The notes under the pieces are model-generated. The model searched no databases and was not told the DNA's origin. It worked only from the letters and a program-made list of their open reading frames with translations. From WLMZ01 sp031410915 (GTDB lineage Bacteria > Actinomycetota > Acidimicrobiia > Acidimicrobiales > Ilumatobacteraceae): 64,000 nt of DNA. Made by a program: the position numbers and the translations under genes. Numbering within the stretch: the stretch's first letter is position 1; the number at the start of each line of letters is the position of its first letter. Below, in pieces: positions 39,186 to 49,753 of this stretch. The stretch is taken from positions 1 to 64,000 of the forward strand of contig JANNZY010000147.1 in NCBI GenBank assembly GCA_031410915.1. Reading direction: 5' to 3'.

Positions 39186-41357
39186 TCAGGCTCCTTCGGG
39201 CTGCATGCGGCGGTAGCGGAAGGCGATCAGGCCGCCGACGACGGCTGCTGCACCGACCGCGACGGCCGGCACCGGGAACTCCGGCACGACGGGTGGCTCG
39301 ACGTCTGCGCCATACGCGACAGGCAAACCGCTGATGCGACGGATCGCGATCGCGGCAGGCCGCGGCACGCCGGGCGTCTTGCCGGCGATCGGTGCCGTCG
39401 TGTTCCACGCGCTGCCCGGAGCGGCGAAGTTGCCGACGGTAGCGACAGGCGCTGCCGTCACCGATGTCCACGTGAACAGGTCGACACCCGGGTGTTGGAT
39501 CGAGGCGAACAGTGTCGTGTCGTCCGGGGTGAAGAACGGGCCGGTCATCTCGCAACCATCGACTCCGGTCATGATCGTCTTGCCGTGACCGCGTTCACCA
39601 CCTTCGACGGGGAAGCCGATCAGGCAGTCGTTCCAGCCGACGATGGCCGCCGATCCGTTCGGGCCGGCGAGCGCCGCGGGCTGACCGTCGGTCGACAGGA
39701 ACATGTTGCCCTTCGAGTCGAACGACACGTTGTCGATGCGTGCGACGGCACTCACCTTCGTCTCATCGAATCCGGCCCAGTAGCTGGAGTTGCCGGCGGT
39801 CGTGGTCGCTAGATCGGGCAGCGGCTGGCTGTTCGTCGCGACCGAACCCGCCGCATTCGGATACCCGCACAGCAGGAACACGTCCCAGGCGAACGTGAGC
39901 GCGGCGTTGTCGCCACCAGTCTCGATGATCTCGACGACGTGGCCGAGACCGTTGCCGGCGATCGAACTGCCACCAGCCCGCGGGTTCGCCGCGTTGACCT
40001 CGGCACCGCTGTTGCCGGTCATCACCGCGTACACCTTCTTCGTGACCGGGTTGACCTCGACGTCTTCGGGACGCGCCATCTTCGTCGCGCCGAGTGCCGT
40101 CGCTGCCTGGCGGGCACGTAGCAGCACGTCGGCCTGGTCAGCGAATGCCGGGGCCACGAGCGGTCCGACGCCGAACGTCAGCGGCAGCCACTGGCCGGAT
40201 CCGTCGGCGGAGAATTTGGCGACGTACAGCGTGCCGGTGTCGAGCAGGTTGGCGTTGTTGGCCCGGTTGCTCGTATCGATCGACCCGGCGGTGACGAACT
40301 TGTAGATGTAGTTGTTGACCTGGTCGTCGCCGCTGTAGCTGACGAACTTGCCGGCTGTGCTGGGGATGCCTGCCGCCGCCTCGTGCTTGAAGCGGCCGAG
40401 CGCGGTGCGCTTCTTCGGCACGAAGTTCGGGTCGTACGGATCGATCTCCACCACCCAGCCGAACTTGAGATACTCCCGAGGCTCGAGGGCGAGGTCGAAG
40501 CGCTGGTGGATGGCTTCCCACTTTCGTGAGCTTGCCCCGACCGTGGCGCTGACGCTGGCGAGCGTCGACTTCACGTACGGGTCCGTGATGTTCGCGCCGG
40601 CCACACCGCCGTTGCCGAAGTACTGGTCGAAGTTCTCCTCGCAGGTGAGGATGGTCCCCCACGGTGTCACGCCTCCACCGCAGTTGTTGAGCATGCCGCG
40701 AACCTCGCGACCCGTCAGATCACGACTCGTCTTCAATCGCTCGTCGCCAGCACACGGACCGGTGATCTCCATGAGCGTCTTGCCGTGGATTCGCCGGTTG
40801 AGGGAACCAGCGGGGTTGTACGTCCACGCGCCACTCGAACTCTTGCTGACCTCCACGATCGTTCCACCGTGCGCTGCCAGTTCGACGTCCACCTGGGCCT
40901 GCGTCGATGTGTAGGACTCGAACATCATCGTCGAGTCGGTGTACTCGTGGTTGATCCACAGCAGGCCCGTGTTCGACGATCTCGAGCCGAGCGGCAGCGG
41001 CAGGAATGCGAGGTAGTCGTGGTTGAAGCCGCACTGCTTCTCCTGCGCGGCTTGCGTCTGGTTGGCCAGATTGAATGCGGGCGCGCCGGGCACGACCGGG
41101 TCGCCCCACGAGATGACGATGTCGTGGGTGAACCCGGCCGGCAGCGTGACCTTGTCGTCGCCGTTCAGCGTCACCGCGTCGTACGTCAACTCACCGGGCG
41201 CGTACGGGCCGGCCGCTGAGGCCGATCCCCCGACGACGCTCGTGGCCGCAACAGCACCGCCTGCGCCGGCCAGCGCAGCCTTCAGCGCTCCTCTGCGTCC
41301 GAAGCGGCGTTCCAGGACGTTGTCGAAGTGCTCGGATACGATTTCCGCATGTGACAT
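39186..41357 (-). CDS. PhoX-family alkaline phosphatase with Tat signal and PEP-CTERM-like tail
   Basis: 723 residues. A twin-arginine signal (ERRFGRRGALKAALAGAGG, about 17-35) ends near SASAAGP. The body is of the PhoX/DUF839 class: NTGLLWINHEYTDSTMMFES, NCGGGVTPWGTILTCEENFD, MARPEDVEVNP and the later phosphatase blades. PhoX enzymes release phosphate from organic esters using Fe and Ca. The C-terminus (687-723: PPVVPEFPVPAVAVGAAAVV, then a helix and RYRR) closely matches the tail of the small surface protein at 17962 and fits an exosortase signal. ATG 41357 follows AGGGAG. A GTTCA/GGTCA pair in 11-bp phase lies 84 bp upstream. Confidence 0.88.
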   Translation of the reverse strand: MSHAEIVSEHFDNVLERRFGRRGALKAALAGAGGAVAATSVVGGSASAAGPYAPGELTYDAVTLNGDDKVTLPAGFTHDIVISWGDPVVPGAPAFNLANQTQAAQEKQCGFNHDYLAFLPLPLGSRSSNTGLLWINHEYTDSTMMFESYTSTQAQVDVELAAHGGTIVEVSKSSSGAWTYNPAGSLNRRIHGKTLMEITGPCAGDERLKTSRDLTGREVRGMLNNCGGGVTPWGTILTCEENFDQYFGNGGVAGANITDPYVKSTLASVSATVGASSRKWEAIHQRFDLALEPREYLKFGWVVEIDPYDPNFVPKKRTALGRFKHEAAAGIPSTAGKFVSYSGDDQVNNYIYKFVTAGSIDTSNRANNANLLDTGTLYVAKFSADGSGQWLPLTFGVGPLVAPAFADQADVLLRARQAATALGATKMARPEDVEVNPVTKKVYAVMTGNSGAEVNAANPRAGGSSIAGNGLGHVVEIIETGGDNAALTFAWDVFLLCGYPNAAGSVATNSQPLPDLATTTAGNSSYWAGFDETKVSAVARIDNVSFDSKGNMFLSTDGQPAALAGPNGSAAIVGWNDCLIGFPVEGGERGHGKTIMTGVDGCEMTGPFFTPDDTTLFASIQHPGVDLFTWTSVTAAPVATVGNFAAPGSAWNTTAPIAGKTPGVPRPAAIAIRRISGLPVAYGADVEPPVVPEFPVPAVAVGAAAVVGGLIAFRYRRMQPEGA

Positions 41358-41440
41358 TGGTTCTCCCTGTAAGAGTCGGATGACGCAGCGATCTTCGGCT
41401 GCCCGATCGACCGGGAAACGAACGCGAAGCGTCGCGGACT

Positions 41441-41462
41441 TGACCATTTCGTGAACTGTTCA
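41441..41462. promoter_or_regulatory. GTTCA-type box upstream of phoX-like gene
   Basis: On the minus strand GTTCACGAAATGGTCA (41456-41441) has GTTCA and GGTCA 11 bp apart, facing the PhoX-like gene. It abuts TGAACTGTTCA (41452-41462), a perfect palindrome. This is consistent with a PHO-type regulator site. Confidence 0.45.
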
Positions 41463-41504
41463 GGTCAGAGTGACGGCAATACTGTTCGCACGAGGGGCGA
41501 TGCG

Positions 41505-43298
41505 ATGACGACGGCACTTCACACAACCCAGCCGTACGCGCCGCGCCGATGTGCGCAGCGATCCGGCGCGTTTGCGCTCGTCGCCGCGATGCTGGCTCTG
41601 CTCGCCACTCTGCTCGGGCCGGCCCGACCGGCGAGCGCGCACGCCGAACTGCTGTCCACTGCGCCGCGAGCGGACGAGGTCGTCCCGACATCGCCGCCGC
41701 AGATCGTGCTGACGTTCACGGAGGTCATCAACATCGTCGACGACTCGATCCGCCTCGTCGACGGCAGTGGCACCGACATCTCGCTGACCGACATCGGTCA
41801 GGCCAACGGGTCGGCATCGGCAACGGCAACGGTGCCGGCGCTGCCCAATGGGTCGTACGTGGTCGCGTGGCACGTCGTGTCCGCGGACTCGCACCCGATC
41901 AGCGGCGCGTTCGCGTTCTCCGTCGGCGCGGCATCCACCACCGACCCCGGTCTACTCGGGTCGCTCTCCAGCGAGCCGCCCGACACCGCCGGCGAGGTCT
42001 GGCTCGGCATCGGGCGGGCGACCAGCTTCGGCGGCATCGCGCTCCTGCTCGGCGGGTCGCTCGCGTTGGCGGCGTGCGCTCTGGGCCTCGGCCACACGCG
42101 CCGCGCTCGGCGCCTGGTGCTGATCGGCGGCCTCATCGGACTCGTCGGCACTGCGATGATGATCGTCGCCCAGGCGCACGTGACGCTCGGCGAGGCGTCG
42201 CGTTGGGCAGACGTCTACGGCACACGCGCCGGGCGGTGGTGGTTCGTGCGCCTCGGGTATCTGGCCGTGCTGCTGATGGCCGCGGCTGTCCTCGTGCGCC
42301 GATCCACCGTGGCGCGCCTCGCCGGGTGGGTAGTCGGCCCCGTTGCCGGACTCGGGTTGCTCGCCGTGGTCGCCGCGGGTGGACACGGAGTGACCGGTCG
42401 TCACGCTGGCTTGGGGTTCGCTGCGACGGTGGCCCACCTCGCGGCGATGTGCGCGTGGGTCGGAGGCGTCGCGGTGATGGCGCTCGTCGCGCCTCGCGAT
42501 CGTTTGTGGAAGGTCGCCCACCGCTTCTCGCCGATGGCGTTGGCGTCCGTCGCCATGCTGGCCGGCACCGGCGTGGTCAACGCTTGGCGCCAGTCCGATT
42601 CGTGGGACGCGCTGGTCGACAGCACGTACGGTCGCTGGTTGCTCGTCAAGGTCGTGGTCATCACCTTCATCGTCTCCGTCGCCGCGGCAAATCGCTGGCT
42701 GCTGCAGACCGAGGCCGCCGCCGTTGCGTCGCCACCGACGGCCGCCGTCGGCGCGGCGGTGCTCGACGACGTCGACGGCTCGAGCGCGCCCGCCGGCGCC
42801 GGCGACCTGCCCGACGCTGGTCGCGTCCTGCGCCGCACAGTGCTGCTCGAAGCCGGCGCGCTGGTGCTCGTCTTCGCAGCGACGGCCGGTCTCGTCAACT
42901 CACCGCCGGCACGCTCGGCAACGGCGGCCGTCGAATCAACTGCGACGACGCCCGCCATTGCCGCGGCGCCACCGGCGGCGGTCAGCGGCACGGTCATCCA
43001 GGGTGATCGGACGGCCGTGATCACACTCGACCCCCCGGTCACCGGCGGAACGCTGCTCGACGTCACGTTGACGAACAGCGTCACACCGACAGAGGTGCCC
43101 ACCGCGATCACGGTGAGCGTCTCGAACCTGTTGCAGAACCTCGGCCCGCTGGACATACCGGTCACCATCGTCGGAGACGGGCATGCCACGGCGACCGACG
43201 CCGACTTCCCGTTCGCCGGGACGTGGACGATCCTGGTCAGCGTGCGCTACGGCGAGTTCGAGGACGTCAGCTTCGCCACTCGCATCGACGTGAGCTGA
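41505..43298 (+). CDS. CopC-CopD fusion, copper transport/resistance protein
   Basis: 597 residues. Signal peptide to about 46, then a CopC domain with the copper-binding N-terminal His (SAHAELLSTAPRADEVVP) and a second His in ADSHPISGAF. After a linker come about eight CopD membrane helices (about 165-480), followed by an extracytoplasmic YtkA-like C-terminal domain (about 500-597: GTVIQGDRTAVITLDPP to TWTILVSVRYGEFED). The same fusion is known in Bacillus YcnJ. It should bind copper outside and import or buffer it. It has its own promoter, divergent from the PhoX-like gene. Confidence 0.9.
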   Translation: MTTALHTTQPYAPRRCAQRSGAFALVAAMLALLATLLGPARPASAHAELLSTAPRADEVVPTSPPQIVLTFTEVINIVDDSIRLVDGSGTDISLTDIGQANGSASATATVPALPNGSYVVAWHVVSADSHPISGAFAFSVGAASTTDPGLLGSLSSEPPDTAGEVWLGIGRATSFGGIALLLGGSLALAACALGLGHTRRARRLVLIGGLIGLVGTAMMIVAQAHVTLGEASRWADVYGTRAGRWWFVRLGYLAVLLMAAAVLVRRSTVARLAGWVVGPVAGLGLLAVVAAGGHGVTGRHAGLGFAATVAHLAAMCAWVGGVAVMALVAPRDRLWKVAHRFSPMALASVAMLAGTGVVNAWRQSDSWDALVDSTYGRWLLVKVVVITFIVSVAAANRWLLQTEAAAVASPPTAAVGAAVLDDVDGSSAPAGAGDLPDAGRVLRRTVLLEAGALVLVFAATAGLVNSPPARSATAAVESTATTPAIAAAPPAAVSGTVIQGDRTAVITLDPPVTGGTLLDVTLTNSVTPTEVPTAITVSVSNLLQNLGPLDIPVTIVGDGHATATDADFPFAGTWTILVSVRYGEFEDVSFATRIDVS

Positions 43299-43340
43299 GA
43301 CCAGCTGCCACCGGCGACGATAACGTCGGACAGCAGGTTC

Positions 43341-45215
<1,875 letters not shown>

Positions 45216-45219
45216 CGGT

Positions 45220-46002
45220 TCATGTCGAGGGGTGGGGAAAGCCCGGACTCCAGCAGGTCTCACCGTCGTGGGTGATGAGATAGACGTGATATTCGGGCTG
45301 TGTGTCGATCCAGTCGATCGCATCGAGGCCCATCACGAACGCCGCCGTCGCAAACGCATCGGCGGCACCGAGATCCGGGCCGACGACCGTGGCACTCGCC
45401 AGTTCCGTGGTCGGCGTCCCGACGCGGGGGTCGATGATGTGCGCGCCGCGCTCGTAGGTTGCCGAGGTGGCCACACCGATCGGTCCGCGCACCTCCAGCA
45501 CCAGCGCGAGCTTGTCGACATGGTCGGGGTGGCGGACGCCCACCCGCCACGCTTCGCCGGGTGCCGGCTCGCCACGAACGGCGATGTCGCCGCCGGCGTT
45601 GATGCAGAAGTTGGTCGCACCGGCGGCTTCGAAGATCTCTGCCGCGCGCTCGACCGACCAGCCCTTGACGAGTCCCGACGGGTCGAGCAGCGTGCCGTTG
45701 GGTGCGGGCACCGCAAACGCGTCGAACGCACCGCCGGTCACGTCGGTCAACTCGATGCAGCGCAGCAAGATGTCCTCGACGTCGCGGCTGAGCTCCTCGA
45801 TGCTGAGTTCCCCGCGGCCGAAGCGACTGATCTCGCTGTCGTCCCGATACGTGCTGAACGTGGCGTCGACTCGATGCAGCCATCGCAGCACATCGTCGAG
45901 CGTGCCGGGTTCCGGGGCCGGCTCACGCACATCGAACGACACCGCCATGCCCATCACGTGTTCGACGTGATGCAGCACGCTCGCCGGTCGGTGCGTGGTC
46001 AT
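45220..46002 (-). CDS. apbE: ApbE-type FAD:protein FMN transferase
   Basis: 260 residues. ApbE transfers FMN from FAD to a Thr in FMN-binding domains outside the cytoplasm. Visible are VDATFSTYRDDSEISRF, PSGLVKGWSVERAAE, NFCINAGGDIAVRG and the late AFATAAFVMG, all characteristic. There is no clear signal peptide, so it is the short form that may act in the cytoplasm or be exported otherwise. The start overlaps the stop of the FMN-binding protein (ATGA, 45999-46002), which is very probably its substrate. Confidence 0.93.
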   Translation of the reverse strand: MTTHRPASVLHHVEHVMGMAVSFDVREPAPEPGTLDDVLRWLHRVDATFSTYRDDSEISRFGRGELSIEELSRDVEDILLRCIELTDVTGGAFDAFAVPAPNGTLLDPSGLVKGWSVERAAEIFEAAGATNFCINAGGDIAVRGEPAPGEAWRVGVRHPDHVDKLALVLEVRGPIGVATSATYERGAHIIDPRVGTPTTELASATVVGPDLGAADAFATAAFVMGLDAIDWIDTQPEYHVYLITHDGETCWSPGFPHPST

Positions 46003-46781
46003 GCCGTCAGCGCTCCAGCGGCCTTGGCCTCGTCGATCGCCGACTGCAGCGACTTGACGTAAGCGTTGCTCGTGTAGGTCGCGCCGGAGATGGTGTCGAC
46101 GCTTGCGCTCTGCGCCGACAGCGCTTCGCTCTGCAACTCGGGCAACGCCCGCTGGTTGATGCGCACGCTCTTGCCGTCACCATCGGGGTACTGGACGACG
46201 GCCACGGCGACGAGCGTGCCGTTCTGCACCTGAGCCTGGACCTGCACCGGGCCGTACTTCGTGTTGACCGTCGCGCCGTCGAAGGCGACGACGGCGTCGG
46301 TCGCTGTGGCCGTCGTGGTCGGGGCGGCCGTCGTTGCCGGGACAGCGGTCGTTGCGGTACCCGCCGTCGTGGCCGGCGCGGTCGTCGCCGGTGCCACGGT
46401 CGTGGCAGTGGTCGTGGCAGTCGTTGTGATCGGTGCGGCCAGGCCGGGGATCGCCGAACTCGCCTGTGAGGCGTCCGTGCCGGCGAAGAAGTAGGCGAGC
46501 CCGCCCGTGGTCGCGCAGCTTGCGACGAGAGCGCCGATGCGTGCACCGCGTGCCGGGTGACGGCGACGGGTGCGAACCGTGGGCTGCGATGCGGTGCGAA
46601 TAGGAGCCGCGGCCGGCGGCCCCAGGGGCGTGGCGTACGGCGGCATCGTTGCCGGCCACACCGAGCCGAGCGTCGGCGGCGGCAACGGGCGAGCGGGCGG
46701 TGTCCGTCCCTGACGTGCTGCGAGCCGCTCGAGTCGCTCGAGCAGCGGATCGCCGATCGGTGTTGGAGTGTCTCCTGCCAT
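45999..46781 (-). CDS. Membrane-anchored FMN-binding domain protein
   Basis: 260 residues: Pro-rich cytoplasmic N-terminus, one membrane helix (about 86-106), a long Thr/Ala linker (about 118-165), then an FMN-binding domain with SVDTISGATYTSNAY. The SGAT Thr (about residue 235) is the residue flavinylated by ApbE in this family. It should work as an extracytoplasmic one-electron carrier between the ferric-reductase-like membrane protein upstream and an unknown acceptor. The start is ATG 46781; GTG 46802 is possible. It overlaps apbE by 4 bp. Confidence 0.9.
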   Translation of the reverse strand: MAGDTPTPIGDPLLERLERLAARQGRTPPARPLPPPTLGSVWPATMPPYATPLGPPAAAPIRTASQPTVRTRRRHPARGARIGALVASCATTGGLAYFFAGTDASQASSAIPGLAAPITTTATTTATTVAPATTAPATTAGTATTAVPATTAAPTTTATATDAVVAFDGATVNTKYGPVQVQAQVQNGTLVAVAVVQYPDGDGKSVRINQRALPELQSEALSAQSASVDTISGATYTSNAYVKSLQSAIDEAKAAGALTA

Positions 46782-46829
46782 GGGGACATCGAACCAATCC
46801 ACGCTGGGGAGACCCTGGGACCCACATAG

Positions 46830-46846
46830 GAGCCAGCTGTGAACTT
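46830..46846 (-). promoter_or_regulatory. Conserved 17-bp motif upstream of the FMN-binding gene
   Basis: GAGCCAGCTGTGAACTT (plus-strand reading) differs at only two positions from 49689-49705 in front of the cognate response regulator. On the minus strand it sits just before a possible -10 (CTATGT), a good position for an activator site. It would give the FMN-binding/ApbE pair an internal promoter. Confidence 0.5.
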
Positions 46847-46853
46847 TGCCGGA

Positions 46854-47396
46854 TCAGCGTGATGTTGCTCGCGAGATGGCTCCGACGGTGCGCAGCACGA
46901 TGGCGTAGACCACGATCGCCGCGGCGACGACGAGACCGGCTTCGAACATTCGCTCGGTCGCATCGGAGCCGAGCTGGAAGCCGTGGACGCCGGCGAGTGC
47001 GACACCGGCGACGGACGCGAGGTGCAGCCACCGCCAGACCTTGCGCGCGAACCGCCGGCGCGGCCACGACGTGAACACTGCGATCACGAACGTGTACGTG
47101 GCGAGCACGCCCCACGTGACCGCCCACGACGCTGTGTCGGCCGTGCCCGGGATGAGCACCTGCACGATGCCGATGCCCGAGTTCGGGTCCAGCGCCGATG
47201 CCAGCAGGTGCACCCCGGTGAAGATCAGCGCCAAGCCACCGAGGTAGTTGTGCAGGTCCAGCCACCACGCCGGGGTCTTGCGGCTCCCGGTGTTGCGTGC
47301 CGAGAAGAACGCACCGAAGACCAGCGAGCCGACGGCCAGCACGGTCGCGACGATCCCGCTGGCGCGGGTCAGGTACCACCAGAACTCGTCCATCAC
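46854..47396 (-). CDS. Ferric-reductase-like transmembrane (cytochrome b-type) protein
   Basis: 180 residues, five to six helices, with paired His on helices expected to bind haem (DLHNYLGG and FTGVHLLA; WLHLASVAG and LAGVHGFQLG). This is the compact ferric-reductase/MsrQ-like membrane domain without a flavin reductase half. It could pass electrons across the membrane to the FMN-binding protein encoded next. The GTG/ATG start overlaps the kinase stop (47393-47396), so the two-component genes and the redox genes are one operon. Confidence 0.88.
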   Translation of the reverse strand: MMDEFWWYLTRASGIVATVLAVGSLVFGAFFSARNTGSRKTPAWWLDLHNYLGGLALIFTGVHLLASALDPNSGIGIVQVLIPGTADTASWAVTWGVLATYTFVIAVFTSWPRRRFARKVWRWLHLASVAGVALAGVHGFQLGSDATERMFEAGLVVAAAIVVYAIVLRTVGAISRATSR

Positions 47397-48910
47397 ACAA
47401 CCTCCTGTTCGATGCGCCGCGGAAGCAGCACAGTGATTCGCACGCCACTGCCGGGCGCGGTGTCGACAGAAATGCGTCCACCGTGGGCCGTCACCAGTGC
47501 ATCGACGATCGCCATGCCGAGGCCGGCCCCGCCCGATTGCCGCGACCGCGACGGATCGGCACGGAAGAAGCGCTCGAAGACACGGGCAGACTGCTCGGCG
47601 GTCATGCCCGGGCCGTCGTCGGCGACAACGATCGTCGCCAATTCGCCCTGCACCCCGATCTGCACCGATGTCGTGGTTCCCACTGGCGTGTGCGTGCGCA
47701 CATTGGCGAGCAGGTTGTCCATCACCTGGCGCAGCCGGCTGGCATCGCCGTCGATCGTCACGACGTCGTCGACACGCAGCATGATCGGCCAGTCCGCGGT
47801 CACAGCGCGCGCCGCGGCGATGGCGTCGACGACGACCTCGACGAGGTCGATTCGCCGGCGCTCCAGCGGGCGGCCCTCGTCGAGATGGGCCAGCAACAGC
47901 AGCTCCTCGACGAGCTCACCCATCCGGCCGGCCTCCAGGCTGATGCCGCGCAACGCCCGCTCCAGATCGTCCGGGCGGTCGCGCGCACCACGCTCGAACA
48001 ACTCGGCGTAGGCCGTGACTGCGGCGAGCGGTGTCCGCAGTTCATGCGAGACGTCGGCCACGAAGCGGCGCATCTTCGCCTCCGACTCCTCCAGCGCGCG
48101 CTCCTTCGCGTCGCGCTCGGTGAACGCGTCGCGGATCCGGCCGAGCATCGTGTTCAGCGCCGCGGCGAGGCGACCGACCTCGGTCGGGCGGTCGCCGCCG
48201 GGCACTTCGTGGTCGAGGTCACCGCCGGACGCGATGACGAGCGCAGTCCGCTCGACTTCGCGCAGCGGGCGCAGCCCGACGCGCACCAGCAGCCAGCCGA
48301 GGACCGCCGCGGCGATCAGTGAGGCAGCCGCGACGATCACCTCGATGGTGATCAATCGGCGGCCGGACTCGGCGGCGTCGTGCAACGACAGGCCGATGAC
48401 CAACACGCTGCCGTCGGACAGTCGCGACGTGCGTAGTCGCATCTCGGTCGTGGCGTCGTCGGCCGTGACCGTCGAATACGACGGCTGGTCCCGGTAGCTG
48501 CCGGTACCCGCCGGCGGCAACGCAAGCTCGTCGACATTGACGCTGAGCGGGGTGTGCCCCGGCTCTCGGGCCCGCACGGACACCTCGACCGCCCCGCCCG
48601 CGTCAATGACGATCACCAACAGCCCGGGCGCGATCTGCTCGATGGAACGGTCGAGATCGTGGTCGGCATCCGTCACGCCGACGCCACCGTCGCCCGTTGC
48701 GCTGTCATTGTCGATCTCCGTCGTGACGGTGCCATTGTCGCTCTCCGACGCGACCAATGCCTCCAGCGGCTCGTGCGTCCGTTGCAACGAATCGTCGATC
48801 TGGCGCAGCTGCGACTGCGTGTAGAGCGTGTGGGTGGCCACCCCTGCCGAGCCGAGCGCGACGAGGGACACGACGCACATCGCCAACACGAGGCGGGCGC
48901 GGAGCGACAT
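47393..48910 (-). CDS. Sensor histidine kinase
   Basis: 505 residues: helix at about 7-27, extracytoplasmic sensor (about 28-180), second helix (about 185-205), HAMP (LRPLREVERTALVIASGG), HisKA with DVSHELRTPLAAVTAYAEL, HATPase with NLLANVRTHTP, DDGPGMT and GGAGLGMAIVDAL. It is of the TcrY/PrrB-like actinobacterial type. It follows the response regulator by 16 bp and overlaps the redox gene. Its likely role is to sense an envelope redox or metal state and to control the flavinylation module (inference). Confidence 0.93.
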   Translation of the reverse strand: MSLRARLVLAMCVVSLVALGSAGVATHTLYTQSQLRQIDDSLQRTHEPLEALVASESDNGTVTTEIDNDSATGDGGVGVTDADHDLDRSIEQIAPGLLVIVIDAGGAVEVSVRAREPGHTPLSVNVDELALPPAGTGSYRDQPSYSTVTADDATTEMRLRTSRLSDGSVLVIGLSLHDAAESGRRLITIEVIVAAASLIAAAVLGWLLVRVGLRPLREVERTALVIASGGDLDHEVPGGDRPTEVGRLAAALNTMLGRIRDAFTERDAKERALEESEAKMRRFVADVSHELRTPLAAVTAYAELFERGARDRPDDLERALRGISLEAGRMGELVEELLLLAHLDEGRPLERRRIDLVEVVVDAIAAARAVTADWPIMLRVDDVVTIDGDASRLRQVMDNLLANVRTHTPVGTTTSVQIGVQGELATIVVADDGPGMTAEQSARVFERFFRADPSRSRQSGGAGLGMAIVDALVTAHGGRISVDTAPGSGVRITVLLPRRIEQEVV

Positions 48911-48926
48911 CAGCGCTTGCCCGCGC

Positions 48927-49631
48927 TCACTCGTCGCCCTCGGTATCTCGCAGCACGTACCCGACGAGACGCACGGTGTGGATCAACGGCGGGCCGTACT
49001 GGTTCAGCTTCTTGCGCAGGTAGCTGACGTAGGTCTCGAGGATGTTGGAATCTCCATCGAAGTCGTAGTGCCAGACGTGATCGAGGATCTGCGGCTTGGA
49101 CAGCACCCGACGCGGGTTGAGCAGGAAGAAGCGCAGGAGATTGAACTCGGTCGCGGTCAGTTCGATCAGCGAGCCGGCTCGCGTCACCTCGTGGGTGTCC
49201 TGGTCGAGGACGAGGTCGGCGAACACGAGTCGTGAGTCGGGTGTCGAGCCGCGTTGGGTGCGCTGCAAGATGGCCTTGACGCGCAGCACGATCTCGGCCA
49301 ATGAGAACGGCTTGGTGACGTAGTCGTCGGCACCGACGTTGAAGCCTTGCACCTTGTCGTCCAACGCATCCTTCGCGGTGAGGAACAGGATCGGGATGGC
49401 CAGGCCGTCGGCGCGCAGGCGGCGAGCGACCTCGAAGCCGTCGATGTCGGGCAGCATCACGTCGAGCACGATCAGATCCACGCTGCCCGTTTGTGCGGCG
49501 GACAGGCCGGCGCGACCTGTGCGCGCCTCGGCCACGTCGTAGCCCTCGTAACGCAGCGCTGTCGCCACCGCGTCCACGATCGACGGTTCGTCATCGACCA
49601 CCAGCACGTGCACCGCACCAGTCAAGCCCAT
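48927..49631 (-). CDS. OmpR-family response regulator
   Basis: Receiver with VLVVDDEPSI, phosphorylated Asp in LIVLDVMLPD and Lys in YVTKPFS. The winged-helix output domain has FFLLNPRRVLSKPQILDHVW and LETYVSYLRKKLN. The start is ATG 49631; GTG 49643 adds four residues. It is of the TcrX/PrrA-like type and pairs with the kinase that follows. A 17-bp motif in its upstream region recurs in front of the FMN-binding gene 2.9 kb away, pointing to autoregulation and control of that gene. Confidence 0.93.
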   Translation of the reverse strand: MGLTGAVHVLVVDDEPSIVDAVATALRYEGYDVAEARTGRAGLSAAQTGSVDLIVLDVMLPDIDGFEVARRLRADGLAIPILFLTAKDALDDKVQGFNVGADDYVTKPFSLAEIVLRVKAILQRTQRGSTPDSRLVFADLVLDQDTHEVTRAGSLIELTATEFNLLRFFLLNPRRVLSKPQILDHVWHYDFDGDSNILETYVSYLRKKLNQYGPPLIHTVRLVGYVLRDTEGDE

Positions 49632-49688
49632 CGGGACCGCCACCCACGCGCAAACGCCCAGGTCCCAGCTCGCTCTCAGCCCGGCTGT

Positions 49689-49705
49689 GAGCCAGCTGAG
49701 AACAT
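49689..49705. promoter_or_regulatory. 17-bp motif in the response regulator / DUF2231 intergenic region
   Basis: GAGCCAGCTGAGAACAT. On the minus strand TCTCAGCTGGC and TCACAGCCGGG follow each other with an 11-bp period, as expected for an OmpR-type dimer. The outer arms TCTCAGC/GCTGAGA also form an inverted repeat. It is shared with 46830-46846. Confidence 0.5.
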
Positions 49706-49753
49706 CGCGAACCGTGCGGCCTGCGCGCCGACCCGCTCCTACGGTGTGCGGCC

